DNA from: Fistulifera solaris
Lineage: Eukaryota > Bacillariophyta > Bacillariophyceae > Naviculales > Stauroneidaceae
Direction: 5' to 3'
Length of the DNA: 64,000 nt
Assembly (NCBI GenBank): GCA_030295235.1
Contig: AP026151.1
Location: 372,001-436,000, forward strand
Shown: positions 23,549 through 34,908 of the stretch, one piece after another
Layout: the number at the start of each line of letters is the position of its first letter
Numbering within the stretch: position 1 is the stretch's first letter
Position numbers and translations under genes: made by a program
The notes under the pieces: generated by a model
What the model saw: the letters and a program-made list of their open reading frames with translations, nothing else
Database searches by the model: none
Told to the model about the DNA's origin: nothing

Positions 23549-25939
23549 TTAAATACGCTTAATATGACGAATGCCCAACAAATCAAAGCACTGGTGCATG
23601 GCGAGTGTCGTGGCGTGACACAGCAACAAACGATTCGACATTTCGGGATCGCCCAACACGCGGCATTTCGTCACAAATTCCGAGGCCGCGTTGGCGAGCT
23701 TGTAGACGTAATCACAAATGTGGTAGGGATACAAATCGTCCAAGGTTTGTTCCATGACATCGGCGTATTTTTGTAAATGCAATACCAGGTTGCGTTCCGA
23801 GGGATGCGTAATTTTGACGGGGTGTTGTTGGCGCAGCAAGTCTTCGACGTCCACGTTAAATTCGGCCTTGGCCTTGGCGGCAATGCTTTCCAAACGCACA
23901 CGGGCGTACAACAAATACACCGCCGTATCACCACTTGTCGAAAGCATTTCATCGTAACTAAACTTGTAACTGCTGGTTGGATTGCGGCGCAAATCGTAGT
24001 ACTTGACGGCTCCGTATCCTATGGCTTCCGCGACTTCGTGGACTTCCTCTTCGGTAATGTTGGCCTTGCCTTCTTGGATGCGTTCGCGCAATTTGCTTTC
24101 CATCCGACTCACGGATTCATCCAAAAGGTCCACCAAGCGGACGGTTTCACCGGATCGGGTTTTGAAGCGTTTGCCATCTTCGCCATTTACGGTCCCAAAA
24201 CCAATGTGTTTCAATCGCTGACCATTCTGGAGCCAGCCAATTTCTTTGCCACCCGCAAAGACCAATTTGAAGTGATCATTCTGACCTAGATCGGTAATGG
24301 CAATGATACGGTCGGCTTTCAATTCAAAGAGACGGTACTTGAGGGCCGCCATGTCGGTGGAATCGTAGCCGTAACCACCATCGGATTTTTTGCAACATGA
24401 GGGGAACTTTCATTCCTTCCACAAACACACATTTGGCACCGCCTTCTTCAATCGACAAACGACCCGCTTTCTCAAATTCTTCAATGACGGCGGGAATTTT
24501 GGGATTGTAGAAGGATTCACCGCATTCCTTGACGTTCACGTCGAGCCGCTGGTATACCTTTTCAAATTCCAACCGCGACACATCACAGAGCATTTTCCAT
24601 ATTTTCAAACATTGCGGATCGCCCGACTGCAATTCCACCACGTTAGTTTGCGATGTCTTTTTAAAATCCGCATCGGCATCAAACCGGGCCTTGGCGTTTT
24701 TGTAAAATTCCGTCAAATCGGAAATATTGGGCAATGCACCATCTTGGGCAATGACTTGGGGATATTCTTCTTTCAAGTACTGAATGAGCATTCCGAATTG
24801 TGTGCCCCAATCACCAACATGATTCACGCGATGAACGTAATGTCCGGCGGCTTCCAACACACGACACACGGATTCACCGATAATGGTGGACCGCAAATGT
24901 CCCACGTGCATTTCCTTGGCAATGTTGGGAGACGAGAAATCCACGACACAAATTTCGTTTTGGGAAATCGGCGGAAAGGGCAATTGGCCGGTAAACAACC
25001 ATCCATTGATGTGTTGTTCCAAAAAGGCCGGTTGCAATCGACAGAGAACGAATCCGGGTCCGTTAACTTGCAAATCCATCAAAATGGGATGATCGGTTCC
25101 CACGGCCCGCACAATGGCTTGTGCGACATCTTGGGGTGACTGGTATTCCGACGACGACGAGCCCGGTTGTTTTTTTGAGAAAGGCAAAGGTCGGCATGGC
25201 CGCATTGCATTGAAAATCTCCATGTTGGGTATTTTGACAGGCTTGTGTAATATTTCCCGGCAACGCAATGTCATTTCCAAAGAGTTGGCGGATAATTTTA
25301 TCAAAGATCATATCCACCACTTTACTGAGACGCGGTTCGAAACAAGCCAATGCTTTTCTGCGCCGTCATCAGCGCAGACTGATGAATGTGGACGTATTGT
25401 TGCACTTCCGGTGGAAAGGATGCGACAGGGAGCGTCGAAAGTGTGGTTAGGATGCAAATGTCGGCGACCGTGACCGAGGCACCCACCAATTGCGGTCGAG
25501 ACAAAGATTGCGCCAAATGGGCCAATCCTGTGGCAGGATCCACTCGTAGTACCGTTCGTTCCCATTCCAACCATTCTTCCATCATCATTTGTTCCGAAAA
25601 CGTTGTTTTGGAAGCCGCAAACGCGATGGCTTGCGCCATGGCATTGCCTCCGCCAAAGACTTTTTCGTTGCCGTATTGCAGGACGGCATGACGCGATGTG
25701 GTCGTGACACCGGATACCAAAGGGACTTGATAATGGTGGGCCGTCCAAAGGACTTTGAGTGACGCCGGATCGTCCATAGAAGCATTTAATAACGTCCATT
25801 TGGGGGAAAAGACGGGAGTTTCGACCGCTTCGGCGATGGGAGGAGTCGTTGCTTTGTGATTGTTTTTGGCTTGGGCTTTTTCGGCTTTCTTTTGCATCTT
25901 TTTCTGCTGTCCTTTCGATAATCCTTCTTCTTCTGACAT
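23549..25939 (-). CDS. Arginyl-tRNA synthetase with GST-like N-terminal domain
   Basis: Charges tRNA-Arg. The start at 25939 gives a Lys-rich leader (MSEEEGLSKGQQKKMQKKAE). A GST-C-like domain follows, with RHAVLQYGNEKVFGGGNAMA and the typical GASVTVADICILTTL. The class I core then has VVDFSSPNIAKEMHVGHLRS (the HIGH-type site), HVGDWGTQFGML, ITDLGQNDHFKLVF and GKRFKTRSGETVRL. An all-helical anticodon-binding end finishes LDLLGIRHIKRI. No plastid leader is visible, so it is probably cytosolic. Apparent indels, each one base too many, lie in T runs at 24386-24391, 25170-25176 and 25354-25357. Reading across them gives about 796 aa. GST-like domains on synthetases usually serve multi-enzyme assembly. 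Confidence 0.9.
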
Positions 25940-26419
25940 TGTTGCGTCTTGTTCCTGAAATAATTGAACCTCTTTTTCGATAAGTGCAATACTTTTAATT
26001 GAATGAAAGTAGTGAAAGCTGTCTATCTCGTCGCTTTTTCTCGTCTCTATCATCGTCGCACCTCGTTGCGACCACGAAATTTTGGCGTCGGACATCTGGA
26101 CAGGCGGCGACAGGAAACTAGGGTCAATTATTACTAGTCTATAGTACTCTCATTGACTAATAGGGTGCGATGTGTGACGTGGCGAACTTGATAAGTTGTT
26201 TGGGAAGGCTTTCTTTACCAACAAAGGCCGAAGCTTAACAGAGGAACTTACGGTGCGAATGCGGTCGAATGGAACGCAAAAAGTGACGACTGATTGAAAA
26301 AAAACACGCGCATTACGGATACCTGGACGATATTAGTAGCTTCATAGAGAGCGCAAAGCAGCCATAAATATAACATAGATGACATTAGTATTACTCTGAA
26401 CATGCTATTATTATTATTA
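25940..26419. other. Intergenic
   Basis: ArgRS promoter side and 3' flank of the next gene. A short ATT triplet run (ATTATTATT) lies at about 26405-26420. No gene is supported. Confidence 0.45.
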
Positions 26420-27569
26420 TTACAATCGACTCCAAGGCGGCGGTGGATACTCCTGCAGCAGTTGCTGCGCCTGCTGCACAATCTGCGGCAACAAGGCACC
26501 GACGTGTCGTGCCGTAGCACTGCTCGCGACCCCCCTGTTGATGGCGTTGGGCGACTCCTTGCACAATGACGGCATTTTTGAAAAACAAAAAGGCCAAATA
26601 AAAACCACTCCACGCCCACGCCGTGTCGAAATCCTGGGCCGAGTACAGTTGCACCAATTCCTGACGGGAGGGAATACCCGGTACCGTCCGACCGGCAATG
26701 CCGGAAATTCCGACCTGGTCGGGAGAAATAAAATACATCATGGAGAGATTGGCGAGATCGCAGAGACCATCCCCGAGTGTACTGAGTTCCCAATCCAGGA
26801 CAGCAATGATGCGAGGTTCGGTCGGATGAAACACCAAATTGTCCATTTTGAAGTCACCATGCAACAACGATAGTTTGGATTGCGGACACTGTTGGGCATA
26901 TCGGACCAATTGCTGGGCCAATGCGGGAATCAGGTTCGGATCCTCGTCGTTCATCATTAACGCCGATTGTCGTCGACTGACGGCCATTAATCGCTCCAAT
27001 TGACGTTCCACATACCGACCCTGTTTCCCATAGTCAGCCAAACCCAATTGTTTCCAATCCACGGCATGATGCAAATTTTTCAGAACCACAATGGTATTAC
27101 GAAAGGCCGCTCGTCGATCGTCTTCCGAAAGACCCGGCAAGGCCGGATCGGTAAAGATGCGTCCGGGCACGAATTCCATAATATAAAATTCCGCTCCTAG
27201 GATGGTAGTATCACTGCAATACGCATAAACCTGGGGAACGGGTACTTGTTGCAAAGGATGCTGTTGATTGTGTTGTCGCAAGGCTTGCAGGATGCGATAT
27301 TCGCGATGCAAGGCGTGCGCGGATGCGTGCGCGGTGATGGATGGTTTCTTGCGCAATACGAGTGTACAATCCTGAAACATCAATTGATAGGTCGGATTGG
27401 ATTGTCCGAATCCAAACTGACGGATCGAAAGATTGGATGATTGTTGGGAAGGCGACAGAAGAGCGGACAAGGCCGGTTGTTGAGACATCCATCGACACAA
27501 AGAATCGACATTGAGAGGTTCACGGACCGGGGTCGTCGCTTGACCCTGATCGCCTGGTCGTTTTGTCAT
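26420..27569 (-). CDS. Aminoglycoside-phosphotransferase-fold protein, ACAD11 N-domain type
   Basis: Kinase-like fold of the APH/ACAD11 family: FGFGQSNPTYQL (nucleotide loop), LRKKP (lysine), EFYIMEFVPGRIF, the catalytic loop LSLLHGDFKMDNLVFH, and AVLDWELSTLGDGLCDLA (metal site). In animals this domain is joined to an acyl-CoA dehydrogenase and acts on 4-hydroxy acids; here it stands alone. One apparent indel in a C run at 26530-26535 (one too many) hides the true end. Across it the protein ends PPPPWSRL, and SRL is a peroxisomal PTS1. About 382 aa. As written in the DNA, the frame runs on into a meaningless Ile-rich tail. Substrate and peroxisomal location are inferences. Confidence 0.85.
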
Positions 27570-28008
27570 GTTGCTGGGAAATAATAAGTGAATAATGCAA
27601 ATGGATGAAGGAATGTCATCCTTGTCGCACATCTTTTCTGGCTTTCAATTTTTTCTTATTGCAATCAACATCGTCAGTCTTGGGTTTTGTGTTTCATTCC
27701 CGACTTAGCGATACCGCAAAGACAAATAACAGCTATACACAAAAGCTGAAGTCTACATTTCATAGGATAGCATGAAATAAAGTATAAAACGCGTTGTATG
27801 CGATCGGCACTCAATCAGATAGTTACAATAAGTGGCTATCTAAAACGATGTAGTTGACCGGCACTCATACTTGACCGCTTCATCTTCGAACCGGTTCGGT
27901 GCCCATCGTCGGTCGCATTCCTTTTGTTGTGTATTGTGCGGACGAAAGATATCCATTGTTGTTGCAATCCATCTCTTTCTTCTTTTATACTTGTGATTTT
28001 TTACAGAA
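27570..28008. promoter_or_regulatory. Divergent promoter region
   Basis: A 439-bp gap between the starts of the APH-fold gene (minus) and proteasome beta-4 (plus), so it must hold both promoters. No specific element is recognised. Confidence 0.5.
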
Positions 28009-28771
28009 ATGGATACTGTAATTGGAGTGCAATACAAAGACGGCGGTGAGTGGCTTCATTTCGTGAGGATGAGGATTCTTTTGTTGTCTTTTTCTGACTG
28101 ACTTCTTGTCAATATTTTGCAACAGTGATCATTGCGGCGGATCAAGCCAATGCTCGATCAATTTTGATTTATCAATCGAATTTAGATAAAATTAAACAAC
28201 TCACGTCGCATTCCGCCATGGGTGTTTCCGGACCCAATTGCGATTTAGTGCAATTCACCGAGTAAGTTTCTATACCCAAGCCATTTTACTTCTGTCCTAT
28301 TGTCACCCTCTCATTTGTCATTATTTCATTTCTCGCTTAGATACATTTCAAAAATCTGCAATTGTACGAACTCCGACATGAGGGTACGAAATTGTCGACG
28401 AAAGCCCAAGCCAACTTTTGTCGCAATGAATTGGCGGTTGCGTTGCGCAAAGGTCCGTATCAAGTGAGTGCCCTATTGGGAGGATTTGACCAACAAACAA
28501 ACAAGCCGTCCTTGTATTATTTGGATTACATGGGAACATTGCAAAAGTGCCCTTCGGGGCGCAGGGATACGCCCAATACTTTACGTTGTCGACGATGGAT
28601 CGGGAATATCGTGACGGTTTGGATGAAACGGCCGCACTCGACATTGTCGGCAAGGCCATTCATGAATTGCAGTCGCGGTTTTTGATCCAACAGAACAATT
28701 TTATCATCAAAGTAATTGATCAAAATGGGGTACGAGTGCACAGTCAGGGTGCGGATCCGGCGGATACGTAA
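28009..28771 (+). CDS. 20S proteasome subunit beta-4 (PSMB2/Pre1 type)
   Basis: A non-catalytic beta subunit of the 20S core. Starts MDTVIGVQYKDGVIIAADQ with no propeptide or catalytic Thr, as expected for beta-4. Then SILIYQSNLDKIKQLTSHSAMGVSG and LGGFDQQTNKPSLYYLDYMG follow, and the C-terminus is FIIKVIDQNGVRVHSQG. Introns are at 28046-28125 and 28262-28340. Apparent indels, each one base too few, lie in A runs at 28350-28354 and 28543-28546. Reading across them gives about 200 aa, the usual size. Confidence 0.93.
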
Positions 28772-29144
28772 CGGAATAGTGTCTATTGAAACATAAATAT
28801 AAATGAAAACACGATACGTCTGTTTTATAGGGCGACGGATCAGCCAAGAGTTATGTTTGATGTTATACTAGATATTCTTGCTAGAAGTTACACCTCATTT
28901 TTTGGAAAGAGAGTCAGGAGATGATCATCATCGACGTTAACCGAGTCTTGAGTGTGTACGACTCAACCCAGCCAGAAAGTCCTCCATCGTACTGGTACTG
29001 CTTAGCGGTGCGCCTCACCGCCGTGATTGAATGCGACGAGAGAGCGAGGTCATTTGTTGTTGCATAGTAATACATTCGTCTTTTGTCGTTCCATTGATTG
29101 CTGATTCTTTATTTTAAATCAATCGAATCATCGAACGCTCAATC
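28772..29144. other. Intergenic
   Basis: 3' flank of beta-4 and the Rer1 promoter. Nothing else is recognised. Confidence 0.45.
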
Positions 29145-29797
29145 ATGATGGAAGGAACGGATGAAGATAGCCGACCCTCGGCGGAGCAAACACGTGCCAA
29201 TCGTAAGTCGAAATATTTGGCTGATATATTTACTTTAGCAACCGCCATCTCACCGTCTTTGTTTGTAGTGCAACGAGCCATTCAGTATTGGCTAGACAAA
29301 TCAACGATTCACACGGGTCCTCGATGGGCATTCTTTGCGTTCGTGTTGGCCCTCTTTTTCTCCGCATATACCTGGCGAATGGTTACTTTATCGTGGCGTA
29401 CGGATTGGGTATTTTTCTGCTCAACAACTTTATTGCCTTTTTGTCGCCCATGGACGATCCTTCCGATGACGATGGGTTACGGCTACCGACTTCCGATTCG
29501 GAAGGCAAAGAATTCCGGCCCTTTACCCGACGGTTGCCCGAATTCAAATTCTGGTTGGCGTGTACGCGCGGTACTTTCACGGCCTTGGTCATGACCTTCT
29601 TTTCCATCTTTGATATTCCGGTCTTTTGGCCCATCTTGCTCATGTACTTTTTCATACTATTCTTCATGACCATGAAACGACAAATTATGCACATGTACAA
29701 GCACAAATATGTTCCGATTAGTTTCGGGAAAGCCAAGTACAAAGATGCGGGTGTCGAACATGGTATGTATGGTGGTGGAATGGGAAAGAAGCGATAA
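29145..29797 (+). CDS. RER1: Rer1, ER retrieval receptor
   Basis: A four-pass Golgi membrane protein that returns ER membrane proteins and unassembled subunits via COPI. Exon 1 is 29145-29202; the intron is 29203-29268 and restores [20 protein letters not shown], the family signature. Then [28 protein letters not shown], the [22 protein letters not shown] block and [20 protein letters not shown] follow. One apparent indel in the T run at 29355-29359 (one too few) splits it. About 195 aa, normal for Rer1. It converges on eIF3b with only 48 bp between the stops. Confidence 0.93.
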
Positions 29798-29845
29798 AAA
29801 GAACTCTAAATAGTAGCGCATCTTTTTTGGAAAACGTTACTTTCA

Positions 29846-32090
29846 TTACATGACCACCTCTTCTTTCGAACTGAGAATCTTCTCGACCGTCAACTCCACA
29901 AACACATAATTGTTTTCATCCTCACTGTCGTAGCCCTGCAACAGCGCCAAATGCTTGTCACGCTGTCGGCGCAGCAGGGTACGGTTGCGATCCAACAAGG
30001 CGCGGATTTTCGCCCGTTCCGCGCGTTTTCCGGCCGTCTCTTCCAAGTAACGAGCGCGTTCGCGTCGACGATCGGCCTTGTCGAATTGCTTTTCGTACGT
30101 TTTGAGATTTTGGCGGACCTTCTTGATGTCTTTCTTCGACAACAACTTTTCGCGAGGACGCCATTCGAATTCGTAAAATGTTTCGAACGATTCCTGATAC
30201 AGCTGTTTGCCTTGAAAACTCCACAAAATGTAACCATTGTCCATGGCAAACTTGAAATGGCCTCCTTCGAGAGGCTGCGTGACGCACGTCGCGACCGTGC
30301 GGCCTGAAGGGTCCCATAGGACTTGGTTGGCGCGATAATGTTCCTTGACGACCAACGTCTTGCTATCCACGTCATAAAATTCAATCGAGCCGGAGGCCGA
30401 GTCGCCCAAACTAGCCATGATAATCGTGGAACCAGCGGGACTCCAGAATAGATAGTTGCACTGCTTTCCTTGCAGTGTCTCGATCTTGTTCAGTTCCGGT
30501 ACTTTGGCTTGAGGAACTTTCTTGAGTTGCTTCGCACCCACCACTCCCGTAGCCGGCAAAGCGTCAGGCTTCTTCATCATATCATAGAAGGATACTTGCA
30601 CTTTGGAAGCCGTGGGATTTTCGGCATGAATCATGGCAAATCGAGAACCGTTGGGTTCCCACGTTAATGCCATGACCGCATCTTGGATATCTAGCATTTC
30701 CACCGGAATACCCGGTTGACTCAATCGGAACAACTCGATGTTGTTGTAGAATGTTTTCTTGGATTTCGTATGCCGGGTCACCTTGACCGCCAGATAATCA
30801 CCGGTGGGAGAGAAGACCATGTTGCATTTCGAAACGTTGAACAGATTCTTTTGCCGTAATTTTTGACGGCTGGGAATTTCAATCAAGTCGACATGAGCCG
30901 GTGCATTGTTTGCTTCGGGTGCCTGCCAATACGTATGTCAAAGTACGTTCTGTGAGATATACCCAACCAATACAAAAGCGCATTGCACAACAACGACAAA
31001 ACGAATCGACTTACCCAATAAGCAATAATATTGGCGACAGGACTCCATTGAAATTCTTTAATGCCATCACACGCCAACGAACGACTGTCCAATAAACGCA
31101 TACTGGGCGATTCGTAGATCGTAATCAGATCTTGGCCCATCCGCGCCAAGTATTTGTCATCAAAACTCCACAAAAACGGCGGAGGCATCGCATCGCGGGC
31201 TTCTTTTCCGGAAACAACGCAAACGCACGCAGCAAGTTGCCGGTAGCAATGTGATAAATCTTAATGGCGGCCGGATCGGATGGATCATCATTGTTCGTGA
31301 GCAAATAATTCTCTTGCGGCGAAAAGACGACGCGCTTGACCCCGGGCGCGACAAAGCGACCAATCTTGTCGTAGCCTTTGCCTCCCCACAAAATGACACC
31401 CTTGTCTGGAACCAAGGTCGCCAAGTAGCTGCCGGCCGGACTCCAGTGACAGTAGTATTGACACCAGGCGACGCCTTGTTCCTTTTCGCGACTGCCATCG
31501 TAATCGACGACCGGATCACTCTTGTGATCGAACCAGTTAACGACCGTCTCATTTTGAAAGCGCAAGACAAAGGCATCTCGTTGATGCGGATCTTCGAGCC
31601 ATTCGGCGACGTTGGGTTTTTTCTTCGAACGGTGCCGGTGTGGGCGCGACAAATTCCGCCGCCGTGTCGAGTCCTTCCAATTGTTGACACCGCGAATACG
31701 ACAAGACCGATAATTGATGTTTCTTGTCAAAACTGTATCCCTGCAAAACCGTGACGGCTTTTTCGGCGTCTTCCGCCGTAGCGAATTCGACAATGCAAAA
31801 TCCTAACGACGAATCCTTTTCTTCATCGAACGGCATAAAGACACCATTGAATTGTGTGGCTTCGTTGGTGACGAGTGTCCCAATTTTGGTCGTCAATTTG
31901 ACGACGACGTTGGTCAATTTTTCCAATTTGGCTTGCGGGACTTTGGGGAGATTGGTAATAACGACGGATGTTTCAAAGGTCTTTCGTAAGGGAGGATAGT
32001 GTGGCTTGGGATCCAAGGGAGCGTCACTGAAATAACCATCGAGCTCTTCGGCTTCTTGAGCCAAGCGATCCAAATCTTCGGCGGGGGCAT
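29846..32090 (-). CDS. Translation initiation factor eIF3 subunit b
   Basis: The scaffold subunit of eIF3. The start at 32090 gives MPPAEDLDRLAQEAEELDGYF (read across an indel). An RRM follows (TSVVITNLPKVPQ; GFCIVEFATAEDAEKAV), then a WD-type propeller with YCHWSPAGSYLATLVPDKGV, FSPQENYLLTNNDD, FLWSFDDKYLAR, FSPTGDYLAVKV and LFWSPAGSTIIMAS. The C-terminal helix is rich in Arg (FDKADRRRERARYLEE). The intron is 30923-31014. Apparent indels lie in T runs at 31204-31207 (too short) and 31617-31622 (too long) and a G run at 32083-32087 (too short). About 717 aa, in the family range. Confidence 0.93.
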
Positions 32091-32537
32091 ATTGAAGTAG
32101 TTGGTGTTACTTTCAGGTATTGACTGCAATCGATTTCAAGTGAAAGGAGTCAAGTCTAGACTTTAGTACTAATAGGGAATGGAAGGAGGAAACTTGGTTT
32201 TGTTGTTGCAAAGTCGGCAATGGTCCGGGAAAAAAGCATTATAGGGGGTTCAGTATCATTGTAAAAGTAGAAGGCAAACCTCCCGGATGGCACACTTTTT
32301 GTGGGGTGCGAATAAAAGCGTCTGTCATTCGATCGTTAAAGCTTTTACTGAGTCCCGCTCCGAGACAGACTGATTCACTTTTTCATTTTCAAAAAATGAA
32401 AGTCGTCGGCGGCATCAGGCCGCGATGCTTTCTATCTTCTATCAGCATGAACACATTCTGTGATTTATGAACAAGGACATTGCATTCGGTGGGATCAGTG
32501 AGTGTAGTAGATCGAGAGACAAGAGGCTTCTCTTGTC
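32091..32537. promoter_or_regulatory. Divergent promoter region
   Basis: A 447-bp gap between the starts of eIF3b (minus) and the carotenoid isomerase (plus). It contains both promoters; no defined motif is identified. Confidence 0.5.
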
Positions 32538-34525
32538 ATGAAACGACCAGTATTTGTCATTCTATTTGTCGCTACCCATGTGGTGGCCTTCCCATCACCA
32601 TTCTTTCACTGGACATCGAGAACCATTGCCGTACAATCCACCAAGCAACAAACCGACTACAATGATGATTCGTACGATGTCATTGTCATTGGAGCCGGTG
32701 TTGGTGGATTGTCGTGTGCAGCCTTGACGTCCAAATACGGCCTCCAGACACTCTGTGTGGAAGCTCACGATACGCCCGGAGGCGTCGCCCACAGTTTTCA
32801 ACGGTACAGTTCTTCCAGCAAGACACCGTTTTGTTTTGATTCGGGACCCTCCTTAGTCTCCGGCTTGTCGCAAAGGGCACCAATCCACTTCGACAAGTCC
32901 TGGATGCCATCGGGACGGCCGATGCTTTGCAGTGGAAAACGTACGATGGTTGGATCGTTCACGATACGTCCGATGACACTTCCTTTAAAATTACCACCGG
33001 ATCCAGTGGTGCCTTTGAAGACGCGATCGAACAAAAAGCTGGCAGAAATACTCGTCGTGAATTTGTCGAATTCAAAGCCAAGTTGTTGGAACGCAGTGGC
33101 TTGTCCGAGTCGTCCGCGTACATTCCCCCCTTTGCCTTGCGTGGCGACCTTCAAGCCGTGGCGAGTCTGTTGCCCTACTATTTCAAATTGTTGAGTATGG
33201 GTGGAAAAGGTCGACTCCTCACGGGACCCTTTTCCAAAGTCATGGACCTTTATGGGGTGAAAGATCCCTTCCTCCGCAAATGGTTCGATTATCTTTCGTT
33301 TGCTCTTTCGGGATTGGATGCATCGCAGACCCAAGCGGCGGCTGTCGCGTATATGATGATCGATTTACACAAACAGGGAGCTGTTTTGGATTATCCGGTC
33401 GGTGGAATGGATTCGTTAATTCAAGCGCTGGTGTCGGGGCTGCAAAAACACGGTGGACAACTCCAACTCAATAGTCGTGTCGAGCGGATTTTATTGTCGC
33501 AAGACGGTTCGAAAGCACGTGCGGAAGGAGTTGTGTTGGATGATGGGCGTGTCATCAAAGCAAAGAAAGGAGTGGTGTGCAATGCGCCGCTGTGGAATAT
33601 GGCCCGGATATTGGAAGACTCGATCGATGGGTACCACGGACAAGGGGTAGTGAAAGATGCGGTGGAAGCGATCCGTAAAGAAGCCGATGCGATGTGCATG
33701 ACGCGGTCTTTTATGCACCTGCATTTGGGAATTCCCAAAGATGGTCTCCCTGCACTGGAATGCCATCATTCCGTCCTGGATCTATCCGATGCGGTGGATG
33801 CGGAACAAAATATGGTGATTATCAGGTATGTTTCATGCGATACGCTGTAGTGCAGTTATTTCATGCCGAGTGTTCTCAATGTTTTGGGTCTTGTTTCGTG
33901 GTGCAACAGCATTCCAACGGTGTTCGACGAAAGTCTCGCCCCCGATGGATATCACGTCATACATGCCTATTCCGCCGCATGCGATGACTTTGATCCGTTC
34001 GAAAAGTTCCTGCCCGAAGGAAAAGAAACCGGCAAGGTGGGTATGAGTCCCAACACGATGAAAGCCGCATCCTACGGAAAGTCCGAAGAATATCGAGCAC
34101 TCAAAGCCGAGAAAATCGAGCTTCTTTGGAAGGCGGTTGAAAATGTCATTCCCGATGTCCGAGAAAGAGCCCAACGACCCGGTAGTATTGTATTAGAGGG
34201 AACCCCGCTGACCCACCGACGGTACAATCAACGATACCGCGGGACGTACGGTCCCGCCCCATCGGCCGGTCAAGATGTTTGGGAATTGGCGGGTGCCAAA
34301 ACTCGAATCGAAGGACTTTTGGCATGTGGAGATACAACATTTCCAGGTAAGTGAAGAATGAGCCCGCCCATTTTCTTTTCAATAGATCCGTCTCACACAC
34401 TAGTCTTAGGCATTGGTCTTCCGGGAGTTGCGGCGTCCGGAACGATTGCGGCCAATACCTTGGCTAGTCTCAAGTCGCAAACGGAGTTGATGGATGAGCT
34501 GCGCCGAAAAGGGGCGCTGCAATAA
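32538..34525 (+). CDS. CRTISO-like carotenoid isomerase/desaturase-family flavoprotein, plastid
   Basis: FAD-dependent family that isomerises cis-lycopene precursors in plastid carotenoid synthesis. The leader MKRPVFVILFVATHVVAFPSP is a signal peptide with VAF. The dinucleotide fold has DVIVIGAGVGGLSCAALTSKYG-type residues near 45, then EAHDTPGGVAHSF and FDSGPSLVSGL. Further on: YPVGGMDSLIQAL, VVCNAPLWNMA, and the C-terminal GIGLPGVAASGTIAANTLA typical of CRTISO. Introns are at 33826-33909 and 34347-34403. One apparent indel lies in the A run at 32872-32874. About 615 aa. A closely related desaturase-like role cannot be excluded. Confidence 0.88.
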
Positions 34526-34908
34526 TGTATTGTATCTTCCCGTAAAATAGAGCATTGTTGAATCCGTGGATGTAGCCTCTCTCTCTAGCTTGCCCTCTAC
34601 TTTTTCTTCTCGCGATTGATTACACCGTCCAAACAAAAGCAGGCCCGACCATTAAGGTTCGAGTGACCAGATCAGCTTTGGCCGACGTGCCAAGTACCAT
34701 GTTTTTCATTAAAACTTACCGGTACACAATGACGTATCATGTTTAAAAACGGTATTCATTCAAGTCGAGAAAATGGATGCCGCGCGGACCGTGGACGAAA
34801 AAGTGGAAGTGCACCGCAAACCGCAAGGAGACGATGAAAATCAAAGTCTCATTCATCCTGTTGCTAAAGACTTCGTAATTGAAATCTAACAAGTCTGCTA
34901 GCCAAACA
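34526..34908. other. Intergenic
   Basis: 3' flank of the isomerase and promoter of the next gene. Nothing else is seen. Confidence 0.45.
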
